Program-made: the position numbers and the translations under genes
Part shown: one piece after another, positions 32,600 through 43,036 of the stretch
How the letters are laid out: each line of letters begins with the position of its first letter
How positions within the stretch are numbered: position 1 is the first letter of the stretch
Source of the DNA: Ditylenchus dipsaci
Taxonomy: Eukaryota > Nematoda > Chromadorea > Rhabditida > Anguinidae
Direction of reading: 5' to 3'
Assembly: GCA_004194705.1 (NCBI GenBank)
Contig: SADC01001009.1
Coordinates: 616,677 to 680,676 of the forward strand
Length of the DNA: 64,000 bases
Notes under the pieces: model-generated
Seen by the model: the letters and a program-made list of their open reading frames with translations, nothing else
Told to the model about the DNA's origin: nothing
The model's database searches: none

Positions 32600-33342
32600 A
32601 GAATGTGGTTCAACAAAAACCTGTAAATTAGTATAGCAACGACTATCTATTGCCATTTTGTCAGTTAATGCATAATTTTTATAAATAACAAGGTGTTGAA
32701 AAATTTTTGATCAAAAACATTCAAAACACACATTCAGTAATTATGGAGCAGACCTTATTACCTCAACTTTTTCATAATTTTTAGAATTGGACTCATTTAG
32801 AAGAACATCTTATTCTGAGTAGGTCTACTCAGGTATTTTGCTATTAGCATTGTAATTCTTCCATACTGTCATTTCAAGGGTTTTTAAGGGTTTGCTTCAA
32901 TATATTGGCGCCCAGTCCTGGTCCCTACTAATTGCTTTTTAAAACGTTACAAAAATGCATGTGAAATTTATCGAAATGGTATGTAAGTATTGAATAAATC
33001 ATTAGCTCAGGTAGCTACCATATGTTTTTTGTTAGGTATTTTTCTATTGGCATTGTAATTCTTTCATACTGTCATTTCAAGACTATGCTACAAATGCAAT
33101 ATCTATGGAATTGTAAGTTTTACAATGTCATAATATGCCATAGTATGCTCGTAAAATAACATTGAAAAATTCAATTACAGGGCTCTCTCAAGTATTTTGC
33201 TATTAGCATTTTAATGATTCCATAGTGTTATTTCAAGCCTATGCTCGAACGTGAGCTGACGGTCACCATCTAGCATCGTTTCTTTTGGATTTTCTGCTGG
33301 TAATTACAGCATGAAGCGATTATATAAGCCAGAATTGTATAC
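32600..33342. other. AT-rich stretch with dispersed repeat
   Basis: CAATATATTGGCGCCCAGTC (about 32899) recurs at about 34408 inside the hAT-like element. ATTTTGCTATTAGCATTGTA recurs three times (about 32838, 33041 and 33194) next to ATACTGTCATTTCAAG. No gene was seen. Confidence 0.4.
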
Positions 33343-34914
33343 CAGGGTTGCAGCCGACTTTTTGAAAAAAAATCAGAACCAGATATCAGATATCAAAAAA
33401 GTCAGATAACAGGGCTGTAATCGATTTTTGACATCCAGCTCTATTTTTGGTCATAACTTTTCTATATTAGACTGTTCAAAAAATCTGATTACCCAGTTAT
33501 GTTCACTGATGCATTAGCTATCTTACACACATACGAACATCCGGGGTCGTTATAGAAAAAACATGCTTAATTTTAAAAACATCCGGATGTCATAAGCGGA
33601 TGTTTTTTTGACATCCGGATGTTTTTAAAATTAAGCATGTTTTTTCTATAACGACCCCGGATGTTCGTATGTGTGTAAGATAGCTAATGCATCAGTGAAC
33701 ATAACTGGGTAATCAGATTTTTTGAACAGTCTAATATAGAAAAGTTATGACCAAAAATAGAGCTGGATGTCAAAAATCGATTTACAGCCCTGTCAGATAA
33801 TCAGATATCAGAAAACTCGTCAGAAGTATCAACTATATAATTTTTAGTATATGTATATGCTTAGCAATCATATATATATTTTTTGGGACGAACTTAAATA
33901 TTATTCTCGAACCACAAGAAAGATTTGAGTTTTTTTAACATACGTTAGTAAAGCATCAAAACCTTTGAAGGTAAAATTTCCTATTAATGGAAAGCAGGCT
34001 ATTATGATGGAAAAGTTTTCTGTCTTAAAACGTACGTCAGAACAGACTCCAACTTTTTTTATACTTTTCCATACATCAAACCGCGTTATAGTGGCCTTCT
34101 GGTATAGTAGCCACTCCAATAAAGTGGCCCCTTGAGCAAGATGACTAAAGTACTAGCTTTAGGTTTTTGAAAATTTTGCCACCTTTTTGAAAATTTAAAA
34201 CTGGCACTTTTGTCCAGATCTTGTTAAAATACCACATTTTTAGAAAGTTTTATCTTAAATGCCACCCTTTGGAAAAAATTTGCCACCTTTTTTGTAATTC
34301 GAGTCAGTCACCCGCCCCTGAGATCGATTTGGTTGGTTAAATCTAAAATCTAGACAAGTGAATCGCCGCTCACCTCCGCCTCCTTAATGTAGTGGCTGCG
34401 TCAATATATTGGCGCCCAGTCCTGGTCCTAATAATTGCAAGACCCCAATATGGTGGCCTTTATCAAAAATGACGGGGTTTTCTGAATAAAATGAACGGCA
34501 GAATCATAATCTTGAAGGAAGATTTTGATATTGGAGACTATATTAACTAATAAATTGGCGAAACATTTAAAAAAATATGACAAAGAAGTGTGAGACGCGA
34601 AGCGAGAACGAACTCGAGGGGATACCAGCTTACAAGGGTGAACTGTAAGTTAAACCTCGATATAGGATCCCCCTGAAAATCGCACTTTTCTGATGCGGGG
34701 AGGGAGCGATAGAGGATATTTACTGGGCCAATTATACTTAGGACGAACAGCCGTTTATCTTGAGTCAGTTTTGGTAACTGTACGTAAATAACTTTTCAAA
34801 ATGTGTTATGCAGCTGACTTTTTTGAAAAAAATCAGAACCAGATATCAGATGTCGAAAAAAGTCAGATAATCAGATATGAGAAAACCAGATATCAGATAT
34901 CGGCTGCAACCCTG
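33343..34914. mobile_element. hAT-like element with nested MITE
   Basis: Ends CAGGGTTGCAGCCGACTTTT and its mirror GGCTGCAACCCTG, with AGATATCAGATATC-rich subterminal sequence. The flanking octamers TTGTATAC and GTATATAC match at 6 of 8 positions, consistent with an old 8-bp duplication. No transposase domain was recognised in the interior; a 72-residue minus-strand frame at 33901-34119 is unassigned. Confidence 0.65.
33410..33792. mobile_element. Nested hAT palindromic MITE, perfect TSD
   Basis: Almost perfect 383-bp palindrome beginning CAGGGCTGTAATCGATTTTT and ending AAATCGATTTACAGCCCTG, centred near 33601. Flanked by the exact 8-bp duplication TCAGATAA (33402-33409, 33793-33800). Inserted into the terminal region of the surrounding hAT-like element. 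The near-identity of the arms suggests recent activity. Confidence 0.92.
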
Positions 34915-35431
34915 GTATATACGATTTATTACTTAGTTTAATGCAGTTTTTTGCCTGATTCACCCATTTACTATTTTTTGATCCACATTGAAGGACGTAC
35001 TTTCAGTAATTTATTCAAATTTTGGCTAAATGGTGGAGTTTTGCATAGCTATACCTATTTTTCAAAAATTTTTTTTGATATAGGAGGTTATATAAGAGGA
35101 AGGTGCTTATATTCCTCAAATACCCCCATGGGGTATCTGAGATATTAGAGGCGGGGTATTAGATTTTGCACCAGGATGTGCTCTTAGGACAATCAGGCAT
35201 TCTAGTGTTAAATCGAGTGCTCGTCAAATCGAAGTTGACTGTATTGCCCTTTTTCTATTCTTAAACGTTGTGTTAGATTTTTTCAATCAAGACAAAAAAG
35301 ACTAAAATCTTAAATAGAGCTAGTATATTAATTTTTTATTTCAGATTTAATGCTTTTTTCCCGCATTTTGGCTTTAATGAATATTCATAAATATATATAT
35401 ATATATGAATTGATAAGCATTTGGAAAAGTG
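34915..35431. other. AT-rich stretch with half of a pogo-like end
   Basis: ATCGAAGTTGACTGTA at about 35229 looks like a right TIR of the CAGTCAA.. family without a nearby partner. (AT)n at 35395-35405. No gene seen. Confidence 0.4.
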
Positions 35432-35627
35432 TACAGGGTGGCGCAATAACACTATCGAAAAACCATTGTTTTTCGAATTACTTTATTAATTTTTTATCTT
35501 CTCACTCTATTATCTTTCTGGTTTATGTTAGGGCGCAGAGTAGCAAGCCTCGCTAATTCGAGACCCAGGGGCTGTTAGCACTGCATTTGGGGTGCACAAG
35601 ACCGTTAGAATTTTTCGTTTTCATTAA

Positions 35628-36243
35628 AGGACCATGAACTTGATAAGCACAGCAATTTTGAAATTTTGAATTCGCGCGGGACCACCCTAATTTTTGTCAA
35701 TAATATTTTCGAATTGTTTTTCGTTTGCATGTGAATTTTTTTTTAAATATAGAACGTTTTACTAGTCGAGCCCAACATTGCTCAACATGGCCAGATCGGA
35801 CAACTTATCCTACTTTCACTGCACCATAACTACTTATATACCGTATTTTCTCTAATAGCTCACCCGGGTGAGTTATTTTTCAACCCCTTGAAAATCGGAA
35901 AATTTTGAGATCGATCTTGAGATTTCTGGGTGCTCAACCAAAATCTAAAAAGTGGAATCGATAGAGCTCATGAGAGTTAAGAAAATGCAATAAACAATGA
36001 TGTAAAATATTTGCTTAGGTCTGAGATATAGGTCCTCAAAGTAGAGGGGGGTGAGTTAATAGAGACGGGTGAGCTATTAGAGAAAATACGGTAAGTTAAA
36101 AGTTAATAATTTAATCATAAATGCAATTAAAATTTCCAGTGCACACAAAAAAATTAATTTTAAAACATTATGGACAAAATTAGGGTGGCCCCGCGCGAAT
36201 TCGAATTAGGCAAATTGTTGTGCTTATCAAGTTTCATGGTCCT
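35628..36243. mobile_element. TTAA-family MITE (AGGACCATGAA)
   Basis: TIRs AGGACCATGAACTTGATAAG and mirror, flanked by perfect TTAA (35624-35627, 36244-36247). Subterminal AATTCGCGCGGGACCAC and mirror. It contains a further element at 35841-36091. Confidence 0.85.
35841..36091. mobile_element. CCGTATTTTCTCTAAT MITE
   Basis: TIRs CCGTATTTTCTCTAATAGCT and mirror, with TA on both sides. Internal CACCCGGGTGAG. A diverged sister lies at 42753-43001, beside the PP2A B56 gene. Confidence 0.85.
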
Positions 36244-37364
36244 TTAAAGAATCTCCAAGAAGCACACATTTCAAGTCACTCGATTTTTGGATGTCCCATT
36301 TTTCAACATGTCACATTTTCGCGTATTTAGCTTACTAAGCTGAACAAAAATAAAGTGAAATATTTTTGAAAATGGTCGGCTTTTTTTTGAGAAAAACAGG
36401 ATTTTAGAGCAAGATTTGCCAAAACTAGCTGTGATGATCTTTGGAAAAAAATTTTTTTTTCGTGTTTTCATACATTTTTGGGGATTTCGTGCTTGGCACG
36501 CTATATTTGCTTACGAAAATGCTCCTTGAACTCAAACTCACTCTCAAATTGAAAGGTCGGCGTTAGTAGCGAATAACTCCGCTGAAAATTTGAGTCTCCC
36601 AAATCGCCATAACTATCTTTTGGAACAACAAGTTTAGGCTCAGGACTTAGGCTGAGGGATAGTCCAGCGTACTAAAAAATAGCTTATGTACTTTTTCCGC
36701 AGTCTGGGACATATATTCGATAATTTTTTCATATGGTTTCATGAGGAAAATTTTTTAGGGAGAGGGGTATTCACTATTATGGTCAATAATTATAAGGTTA
36801 ATCATTTTTTGTAGCAAAAATACTCTTTTTTGTGGCTAATTTTCATTTTGCTTGGTTTTACTAAATTTTGTTATCTTTTTCAAAAGTGATGACACCATCA
36901 TGTAGCAATAAAAAATAATTTGCTTCATACTTTTAATTTTCTGTACCAAATTTGCGAAGACGTTGTGATAAACAATACCTCATTAGAAATTAGAGTCGTA
37001 GAGCTACATCATTTTTGAAAAAAGATAAGAAAATTTAGTGAAACCAAGCGAAATGAAAATTAGAAAAAAAATGTTTAAGCTAATTCTAATTTATAGAACG
37101 AATATTTGAATTGTCAGAAATGAATTTTTTTCAATTATTAGGTGGTCGCTAAAGGCTGGGAAAGATAATGGTAGATCGAAATTGTAACAAATTCGGGATT
37201 TCATTGATACGTGAAACACTTTGTTTTTGCGCCACCCTGTATATTAAGCAAAGTTTTTTTTATATATTTTTCTCTTTCAAGTGTCTATAAATATTAAAGA
37301 ACTGTTAAAATATTTGTATTTTCTAAATATCTTTTTACTAAAAAAACTCAATAACTTTTTAGAA

Positions 37365-37526
37365 ATGTTTCTTAAGCTATTCATTTTGTGCTCCTTGTCC
37401 GTTTTAATAACTAGCAATCCACACTGCGACCGCTGTCTTAAAGGAATAACCTCAGTTTGCGCAGAACAAGCCAAAGTTCCATGTGGCCATGTTCTTTCCA
37501 TGGTAGATATTTTAAAAAAATCATAA
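37365..37526 (+). CDS. Small secreted cysteine-containing peptide, copy B
   Basis: A 53-residue frame starting at the ATG just after TTTTTAGAA, an acceptor-like (cis or trans-splice) site. The frame also extends upstream to 37281 without improving the signal peptide. Residues 1-17 (MFLKLFILCSLSVLITS) are a signal peptide, followed by NPHCDRC, then CLKGITSVCAEQAKVPCGH, LSMVDILKKS. Four mature cysteines in C-x2-C-x7-C-x7-C spacing plus GH. The mature region matches copy A (10720-10866) at every residue from CLKGITS to LSMV, with only synonymous base changes; the signal peptides and downstream sequence differ. A donor-like ATG|GTAGAT at the end of the conserved block may mark an exon boundary. 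Family and function not recognised. Confidence 0.62.
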   Translation: MFLKLFILCSLSVLITSNPHCDRCLKGITSVCAEQAKVPCGHVLSMVDILKKS

Positions 37527-37757
37527 AACGTATAAGAATAAAAAAAATTAAATGCCGTAATAGGCTAGGAAAGAAACATTCTAAAGAGGCAATAAGCTGT
37601 CTCAAAATTTAAATTAGAGGGCCATAAGTAAATATAGTCAATAAAAACATAAAGACTAAGTCGAATCATAGTAGCTCTAATGATTCCGCTATTAAAGATT
37701 ATCTTTTTCAATAAGAACTTTTCTGTCCTAATCAAAATCTTTCTAATAATTTTTCTT

Positions 37758-38246
37758 TTAAATTAGGGGGCAAAACTTTCTTTTGTCACAAATTTGAAAT
37801 GTCACAGATTCACTTTTTTCTGTCAGAGATTTACTTATTTGTGTTTGCAGATTTAGCCGAAACCAAAGGGAAAACTAAGCATTTTCAAAATTGGCAAAAA
37901 TTTTTTCTCGATCTGGCCTAATATATTTCCTATGATGTTTCTACCACGGTTTGAGAAATTTTGTTAAAAAATTTTTTTCGTAAAATTTTCTTGCCTTGGG
38001 GACCAAGGTAGCCCAAAAATGTTTGGAACCTGAAATGTGATCTTGGTCACCAAAGACAAAAAGACAAAAATATTTTTGACAAAAATACTCAGAACAAGGT
38101 AATATTAGACTTAGAAAAAAATTCTGACCACTTTTGAAAAATGCTTGGTTCTTCTGTGGTTTTGGCTAAATCTGTAACAAAAATGAGTAAAAATTTTATA
38201 GAAAAAAGTGAATCTGTGACAAAAGAAGGTGTTGCCCTAAATTAAG
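37758..38246. repeat. Palindromic element
   Basis: TTAAATTAGGGGGCAAAACT is mirrored by GTTGCCCTAAATTAA. The arms carry TTTGTCACAAATTTG and AGTGAATCTGTGACAAAAG. About 490 bp, no coding potential. Confidence 0.65.
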
Positions 38247-38275
38247 ACAAAAATTCTTTTATACAGTCGAGTCTT

Positions 38276-38640
38276 TCATTAAAATACACACAAAAGTTTG
38301 TTCGCGTTTTTTACCCCTTTTTTCAAAATTTTCGCCAGTTTTGTTTTGATAGCATAGTCCTAAATATTGCAAGGATTTCGAGGCAGGACTCCCTTATACG
38401 GTTCTCTCTCAAAAATGCCCGGCTTTTTTTACCTTTTCTACACATTTCTGACTCTAAACATACAAGATTTTGGGCATTTTTAGGAGAGAACCGTATAGAT
38501 GGTTTAGCTGATTTCGATTTTGCCGACCGTTTTTGTAGAATACAATAACTTTGGCGTTATAAAAGGCGGACCGGGTCTCGAGTCCGGCCCTAAAAGGGTA
38601 TATTCCGTGAATAACGGGGTTTAAACAATGTTTGAGCCTA
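38276..38640. mobile_element. pogo-like fragment with a nested short MITE
   Basis: Begins TACAGTCGAGTCTTTCATTA. Inside, 38392-38503 is a 112-bp inverted repeat with ends TATACGGTTCTCTCTCAAAA and mirror. The right outer end is unclear. Confidence 0.5.
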
Positions 38641-39570
38641 GGTGTGAACAAAATTTTAGGGTGTATATTTATGAGAAACTCAACCGTCTTTATCTTTATA
38701 AATTATTACAGGGAATATGTGACGAGTTGTTCCTGGAGATAATGCCTGTGATGAAATATTCAATGGCGAAACCAGACATTTAATTGAGAGTGGAAATGCA
38801 ACACCAATCAAAATTTGTCTAAATACTAAACACTGTCCTTAATGTAATCTTACATAAAAAGTTTTTTTGAACTGTTTGACAAAGTTTCATCGTCGAAAGG
38901 CAGAGACGGAATTTGTGACGAGCCAACTCTGGAGAGCTCAAACTCTGGAGAGCTCTCTTTGCGAAATTCCCTACCCAATAAGCGCTTTGTTTGTCCGGAT
39001 GTCACGTTTGTTTCTAATTAGCGTATTTAAAGAATTTTATAGTATCTAAAGTATTTCAATAACAAAAAAAACGTTAGCGGTATTTAAAATATAGAGTTAG
39101 GTTCAAATTTTTAAATTAATTTCAGAAGTGACCAAGTCAAAAAATGAGCAAAAACCATAAGAAAGACCAACACAAAAATGACCAAAACCACATGGTGACA
39201 AAGGCAATTTTTTTCGAAAAATGTCCTTCTCAAATGTTTTTACCCTTTCTATCATTTTTAGGCCCCGAAACATATTTTACGGATTTTTCACTTATTTAAA
39301 AATAGTGTTTAAACGACTCCTAAGTAATTTTTATATGCTTGAACGATAAAAAAAGTTATTTTCTAACATTTTTCTACACAAAAATGGATTTTTTGAAAAA
39401 AAAAATTGACCAAAATTTCACTTTTTGCCTTGGGGGACCAAGGTGAATTACTTTGATTAAGGTATTCTACCCAGTTTTGGTCATTGGAGCTAAGCAAAAG
39501 GAATCTCTTTATGCATTTTTGATTAAGAGTCTTGCTCGGAACCATGTCTAAGATGAGTGAGTGCGCGCAT
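38641..39570. other. AT-rich stretch, nothing recognised
   Basis: No bounded element or exon series. The 39545-39570 region carries the GTGAGTGCGCGCATCTCTAA motif seen at the end of other poly-C/G-family members. Confidence 0.4.
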
Positions 39571-39572
39571 CT

Positions 39573-39830
39573 CTAACTCAAATTTTAAAATTTCACTCTG
39601 GCCGGGATTTTCAAAATTGACCCGGCGGGATTCCGGGACGGGATTTCGGGTCAAATTTTCGTCAAATGGGACGTGGTCCCGGCTGGACACCCATTACTAG
39701 GCTTGATCTTGGGACGGGAATCCTACGGGACTCCCGATTTAGGAATCCCGAAAATTTTTGAAAATCCTGATCCCAAATCCCACCGGGTCTTATTCCGAAA
39801 ATCCCGGAAAAATCCCGAATTCAAATTTAT
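39573..39830. repeat. GGGACGGGATT/CCCGAAAATCCC low-complexity element
   Basis: Irregular repeats of GGGATTTCGGG, CCCGGCGGGATTCCGGGACG and mirror forms. Similar in style to 58787-59504, including AGGCTTG near 39699. Confidence 0.55.
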
Positions 39831-39933
39831 TTTGTTTCAGTACGAAAATAGACTAATTTTTAAAGTGAACCTTATCATTTTTGCTTTTTGTTGCCATTTT
39901 TGTCGTCATTTGTGCTTAAAAAATATCAGTTAA

Positions 39934-41627
39934 CACTCGGAAAGCCATGCGTAGTAATTGCTGCGTCGGAAGCAGAATTTCACGCTCTACACGATGGTAC
40001 TTTTATTTTTTTATTTAGACATAAATGTGCCGAGATATTAATGATTTAAAATTGGTCGAAAACGGCCCTCCAAAAACAACAATTCGGTTGATTCATTCAT
40101 GTGGTACTCACCCAAATTTATACTTTTTCTAGACGTTTAGCATCTTAAAGTGATGGGCATGAACAGGGCTATCGAATAGGTGCAAGCATCCAAGGCAGTA
40201 GTGGTGAAATCCTGGACATATATGCATTTATAGGCTAAAATCCAGATTTCTGAAATCACAATCCACTCACTAAAATTCTCATAACTTTTCTCAGTGACCA
40301 CTTCCAACCATTTTCTCAGGCCTATCAGATAGCACAGCTTCAGGGCTACACAATGAGCACTAATAAGCCGTATGGTGAAGAAAAAAATATTGCCAAAAGT
40401 CGATTTCCACTTCAGGGATTGCTATCGTTCGGAATGCTAGATTTCAACCAAACATGAAGGAATGTAAAGGCAAAACAACGACAAAACCGAATATCATTTT
40501 TCCAGCCAAATACATATGCAACGTCACAAAACAACACAACTTATCTGCACTGATCGCATTTTTCTTCGTTTGTTTTGTGCTGATGCTTTCTGCAGTAATG
40601 TTTCTGACACCTGCTACAGCGTTTTCGACTCATTGCTTGGCAGACTTGGCAATAACCAGTGGCAGCGACAGGCTTCGGCAGATGTAGATGCTCATCTTCT
40701 CCCACACGGCTGCACTTGGTGCAAAGCACTAGCATCACGATGTGGTCTTCACAAGCAAGTTTCTCACATTTGCTGCAGCTGCGTACGCGGTCACCCCTTC
40801 CCACCTTATTGCAGATATGGCACCACTTTGGAGATTCTTTCGTGGTCGCATTCATTTTTGTTGTGAAGACTAAATTCAATGATAATAAATACGTTTGCAT
40901 TTCTTCTCAAACCTGTCGTAGTGGCCTGATATCTGCGAAAAAGTTTTTGCAATCCAGTGTTCCGATTTTGCTCTTTCTGCTTTTTGTCCAGTCATCAATT
41001 GGTCTGCCAGCTTGTGGATGAGTTGTGTTGTTTTGTGACGTTGCATATGTATTTGGCTGGAAAAATGATATTCGGTTTGTCGTTGTTTTGCCTTTACATT
41101 CCTTCATGTTTGGTTGAAATCTAGCATTCCGAACGATAGCAATCCCTGAAGTGGAAATCGACTTTTGGCAATATTTTTTTCTTCACCATACGGCTTATTA
41201 GTGCTCATTGTGTAGCCCTGAAGCTGTGCTATCTGATAGGCCTGAGAAAATGGTTGGAAGTGGTCACTGAGAAAAGTTATGAGAATTTTAGTGAGTGGAT
41301 TGTGATTTTCAGAAATCTGGATTTTAGCCTATAAATGCATATATGTCAGGATTTCACCACTACTGCCTTGGATGCTTGCACCTATTCGATAGCCCTGTTC
41401 ATGCCCATCACTTTAAGATGCTAAACGTCTAGAAAAAGTATAAATTTGGGTGAGTACCACATGAATGAATCAACCGAATTGTTGTTTTTGGAGGGCCGTT
41501 TTCGACCAATTTTAAATCATTAATATCTCGGCACATTTATGTCTAAATAAAAAAATAAAAGTACCATCGTGTAGAGCGTGAAATTCTGCTTCCGACGCAG
41601 CAATTACTACGCATGGCTTTCCGAGTG
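39934..41627. mobile_element. piggyBac-type foldback element encoding only cysteine-rich domains
   Basis: Perfect TTAA on both sides (39930-39933, 41628-41631). Terminal inverted repeats start CACTCGGAAAGCCATGCG and extend about 607 bp (39934-40540 and 41022-41627), nearly identical. The 480-bp unique centre carries one minus-strand ORF whose stop codon abuts the arm. TTAA is the strict target of piggyBac transposases. The ORF matches the C-terminal cysteine-rich domain of that family, so the element is assigned there despite lacking a catalytic domain. Confidence 0.85.
40541..40900 (-). CDS. Protein of two tandem piggyBac-type cysteine-rich domains
   Basis: A 119-residue frame (an alternative start is Met16). 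It holds two cross-brace zinc-binding modules. Module 1: C27, C30, C42, C45, C50, H53, C60, C63 (C-x2-C-x11-C-x2-C-x4-C-x2-H-x6-C-x2-C). Module 2: C84, C87, C95, C98, C103, H106, C115, C118 (C-x2-C-x7-C-x2-C-x4-C-x2-H-x8-C-x2-C), ending one residue before the stop. The order and the CxxC-x4-CxxH-CxxC core are those of the C-terminal domain of piggyBac transposases, which binds the element's inverted repeats. The DDD catalytic domain is absent, so it cannot transpose DNA by itself. A DNA-binding competitor or repressor is possible; that is inference. It could also be a PHD/RING-like host protein captured by the element. The duplicated module is unusual. Confidence 0.7.
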   Translation of the reverse strand: MQTYLLSLNLVFTTKMNATTKESPKWCHICNKVGRGDRVRSCSKCEKLACEDHIVMLVLCTKCSRVGEDEHLHLPKPVAATGYCQVCQAMSRKRCSRCQKHYCRKHQHKTNEEKCDQCR

Positions 41628-41631
41628 TTAA

Positions 41632-41891
41632 AAGCATATTATCTGAAAGCTTGATTTTTATGGACTTAATATTTTGGGCTTAAACCCTCAGCTGTTGCCC
41701 AGACACACTAAACCAACTATCAGCGAGTAACCAGCTGGTTTTTTACGATTTTTATCCTATAAGCACTGGAATGTTCCGTCCAAAAAACTCTACGTTGATA
41801 ACTTAAGAATTTCACGTATAAAGTACGAGAAATTCTACAGTTATCCAGGAGGTGAGTAAAACCTCGCTAGAACCTTTCTAATAGTTTCACA
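41632..41891. other. AT-rich stretch, nothing recognised
   Basis: Short spacer between two foldback elements. Confidence 0.4.
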
Positions 41892-42534
41892 GCAGCGCGT
41901 AGCCCTGAAACTTGGCTTCTTATGAGCTATCAAACTTTGCTGAATGAATTTAGAAATGCAGAGATTTAAGCTCCATTCATACTCCCGCGGGACACGGGAC
42001 ACGGGACAATTTTTCAAACACGTTTTTTGTCTCTATCTCGGCTCCCAGCCATCATTTTTCACTACTTTTAATAGATCTACAAGGCAACAGACCATGCTCT
42101 ACAACATAGGGATAACAGATTTGCTATGATCAGTATCGAAAACGGTTTTTAGGCTGTCCCGCAGGTCAATGTCCCGTGGGACAAATTCCTATATTTGTAC
42201 CGCGGTACATTGACCTGCGGGACAGCCTAAAAACCGTTTTCGATACTGATCATAGCAAATCTGTTATCCCTATGTTGTAGAGCATGGTCTGTTGCCTTAT
42301 AGATCTATTAAAAGTAGTGAAAAATGATGGCTGGGAGCCGAGATAGAGACAAAAACGTGTTTGAAAAATTGTCCCGTGTCCCGTGTCCCGCGGGAGTATG
42401 AATGGAGCTTTAAGGGTTTTGAAAAGCAAATTTTCTTGAAATTTTTTTTTAAACTCCGAAATCTCTGCATTTCTAAATTCATTCAGCAAAGTTTGATAGC
42501 TCATTAGAAAGACAAGATTCAGGGCTACGCGCTG
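41892..42534. repeat. Palindromic element with CCCGCGGGACACGGGACACGG
   Basis: Outer sequence CAGCGCGTAGCCCTGAA is mirrored by TTCAGGGCTACGCGCTG. Arms meet near 42170-42206. The right arm carries about 50 extra bases (42410-42464). The 61-84 residue frames here are arm mirror images. Confidence 0.75.
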
Positions 42535-42586
42535 GTTGTAAAAATATTAAAAAAGTTCTAGTGAAAAGTGACTAAAAATGGCAATA

Positions 42587-42746
42587 CAGTCGAACCTGGA
42601 TATAAGAGCACCCCTCGGGACCAGCCAAAGGTGCTCTTATATCAGGGATGCTCTTATATCGGGGGTGACTTTTAGTATAATAGCACCTCGCGGGACCAGA
42701 CTAAGGTGCTCTTATATCGGGGTGCTCTTATATCAAGGTTCGACTG
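42587..42746. mobile_element. pogo-like MITE (GCTCTTATATC)
   Basis: TIRs CAGTCGAACCTGGATATAAG and CTTATATCAAGGTTCGACTG; TA on both sides (42585-42586, 42747-42748). 160 bp. Confidence 0.85.
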
Positions 42747-42752
42747 TATATA

Positions 42753-43001
42753 CCGTATTTTCCCTATTAATTACCCCTTCTCTAATAATTACCCCTCTCT
42801 ATTAATTACCCCCATAGGCACCCTATATCTCGGCTCAAAAAAATTATTTTGCAAATCTGTTTTTTGCGTTTTCTTAATCACCGCGAACTCAATTGATTCC
42901 ACTTTTTAGATTTTGGTTGAGCACCCAAAAATCTCAAAAACGAAATTTTTTTCAGGGGTTGAAAAATAATTACCCCGGAGTAATTAATAGAAAAAATACG
43001 G
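42753..43001. mobile_element. CCGTATTTTC MITE immediately upstream of the PP2A B56 gene
   Basis: TIRs CCGTATTTTCCCTATTAATT and mirror, TA on both sides. Four bases separate it from the preceding MITE, and 35 bases separate it from the start codon at 43037. Sister of 35841-36091. Confidence 0.85.
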
Positions 43002-43036
43002 TACTATTTTTCCATAGTTCCAGAAACTGAAGTAAA

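Larger units (their letters stand above)
35434..37239. mobile_element. mariner-like element, TACAGGGTGGCGC ends
   Basis: CAGGGTGGCGCAA at the left is mirrored by TTGCGCCACCCTG at the right, each bordered by TA (35432-35433, 37240-37241). The ends resemble those of Tc1/mariner elements. No transposase frame was found, and a TTAA MITE is nested inside. About 1.8 kb. Confidence 0.6.
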
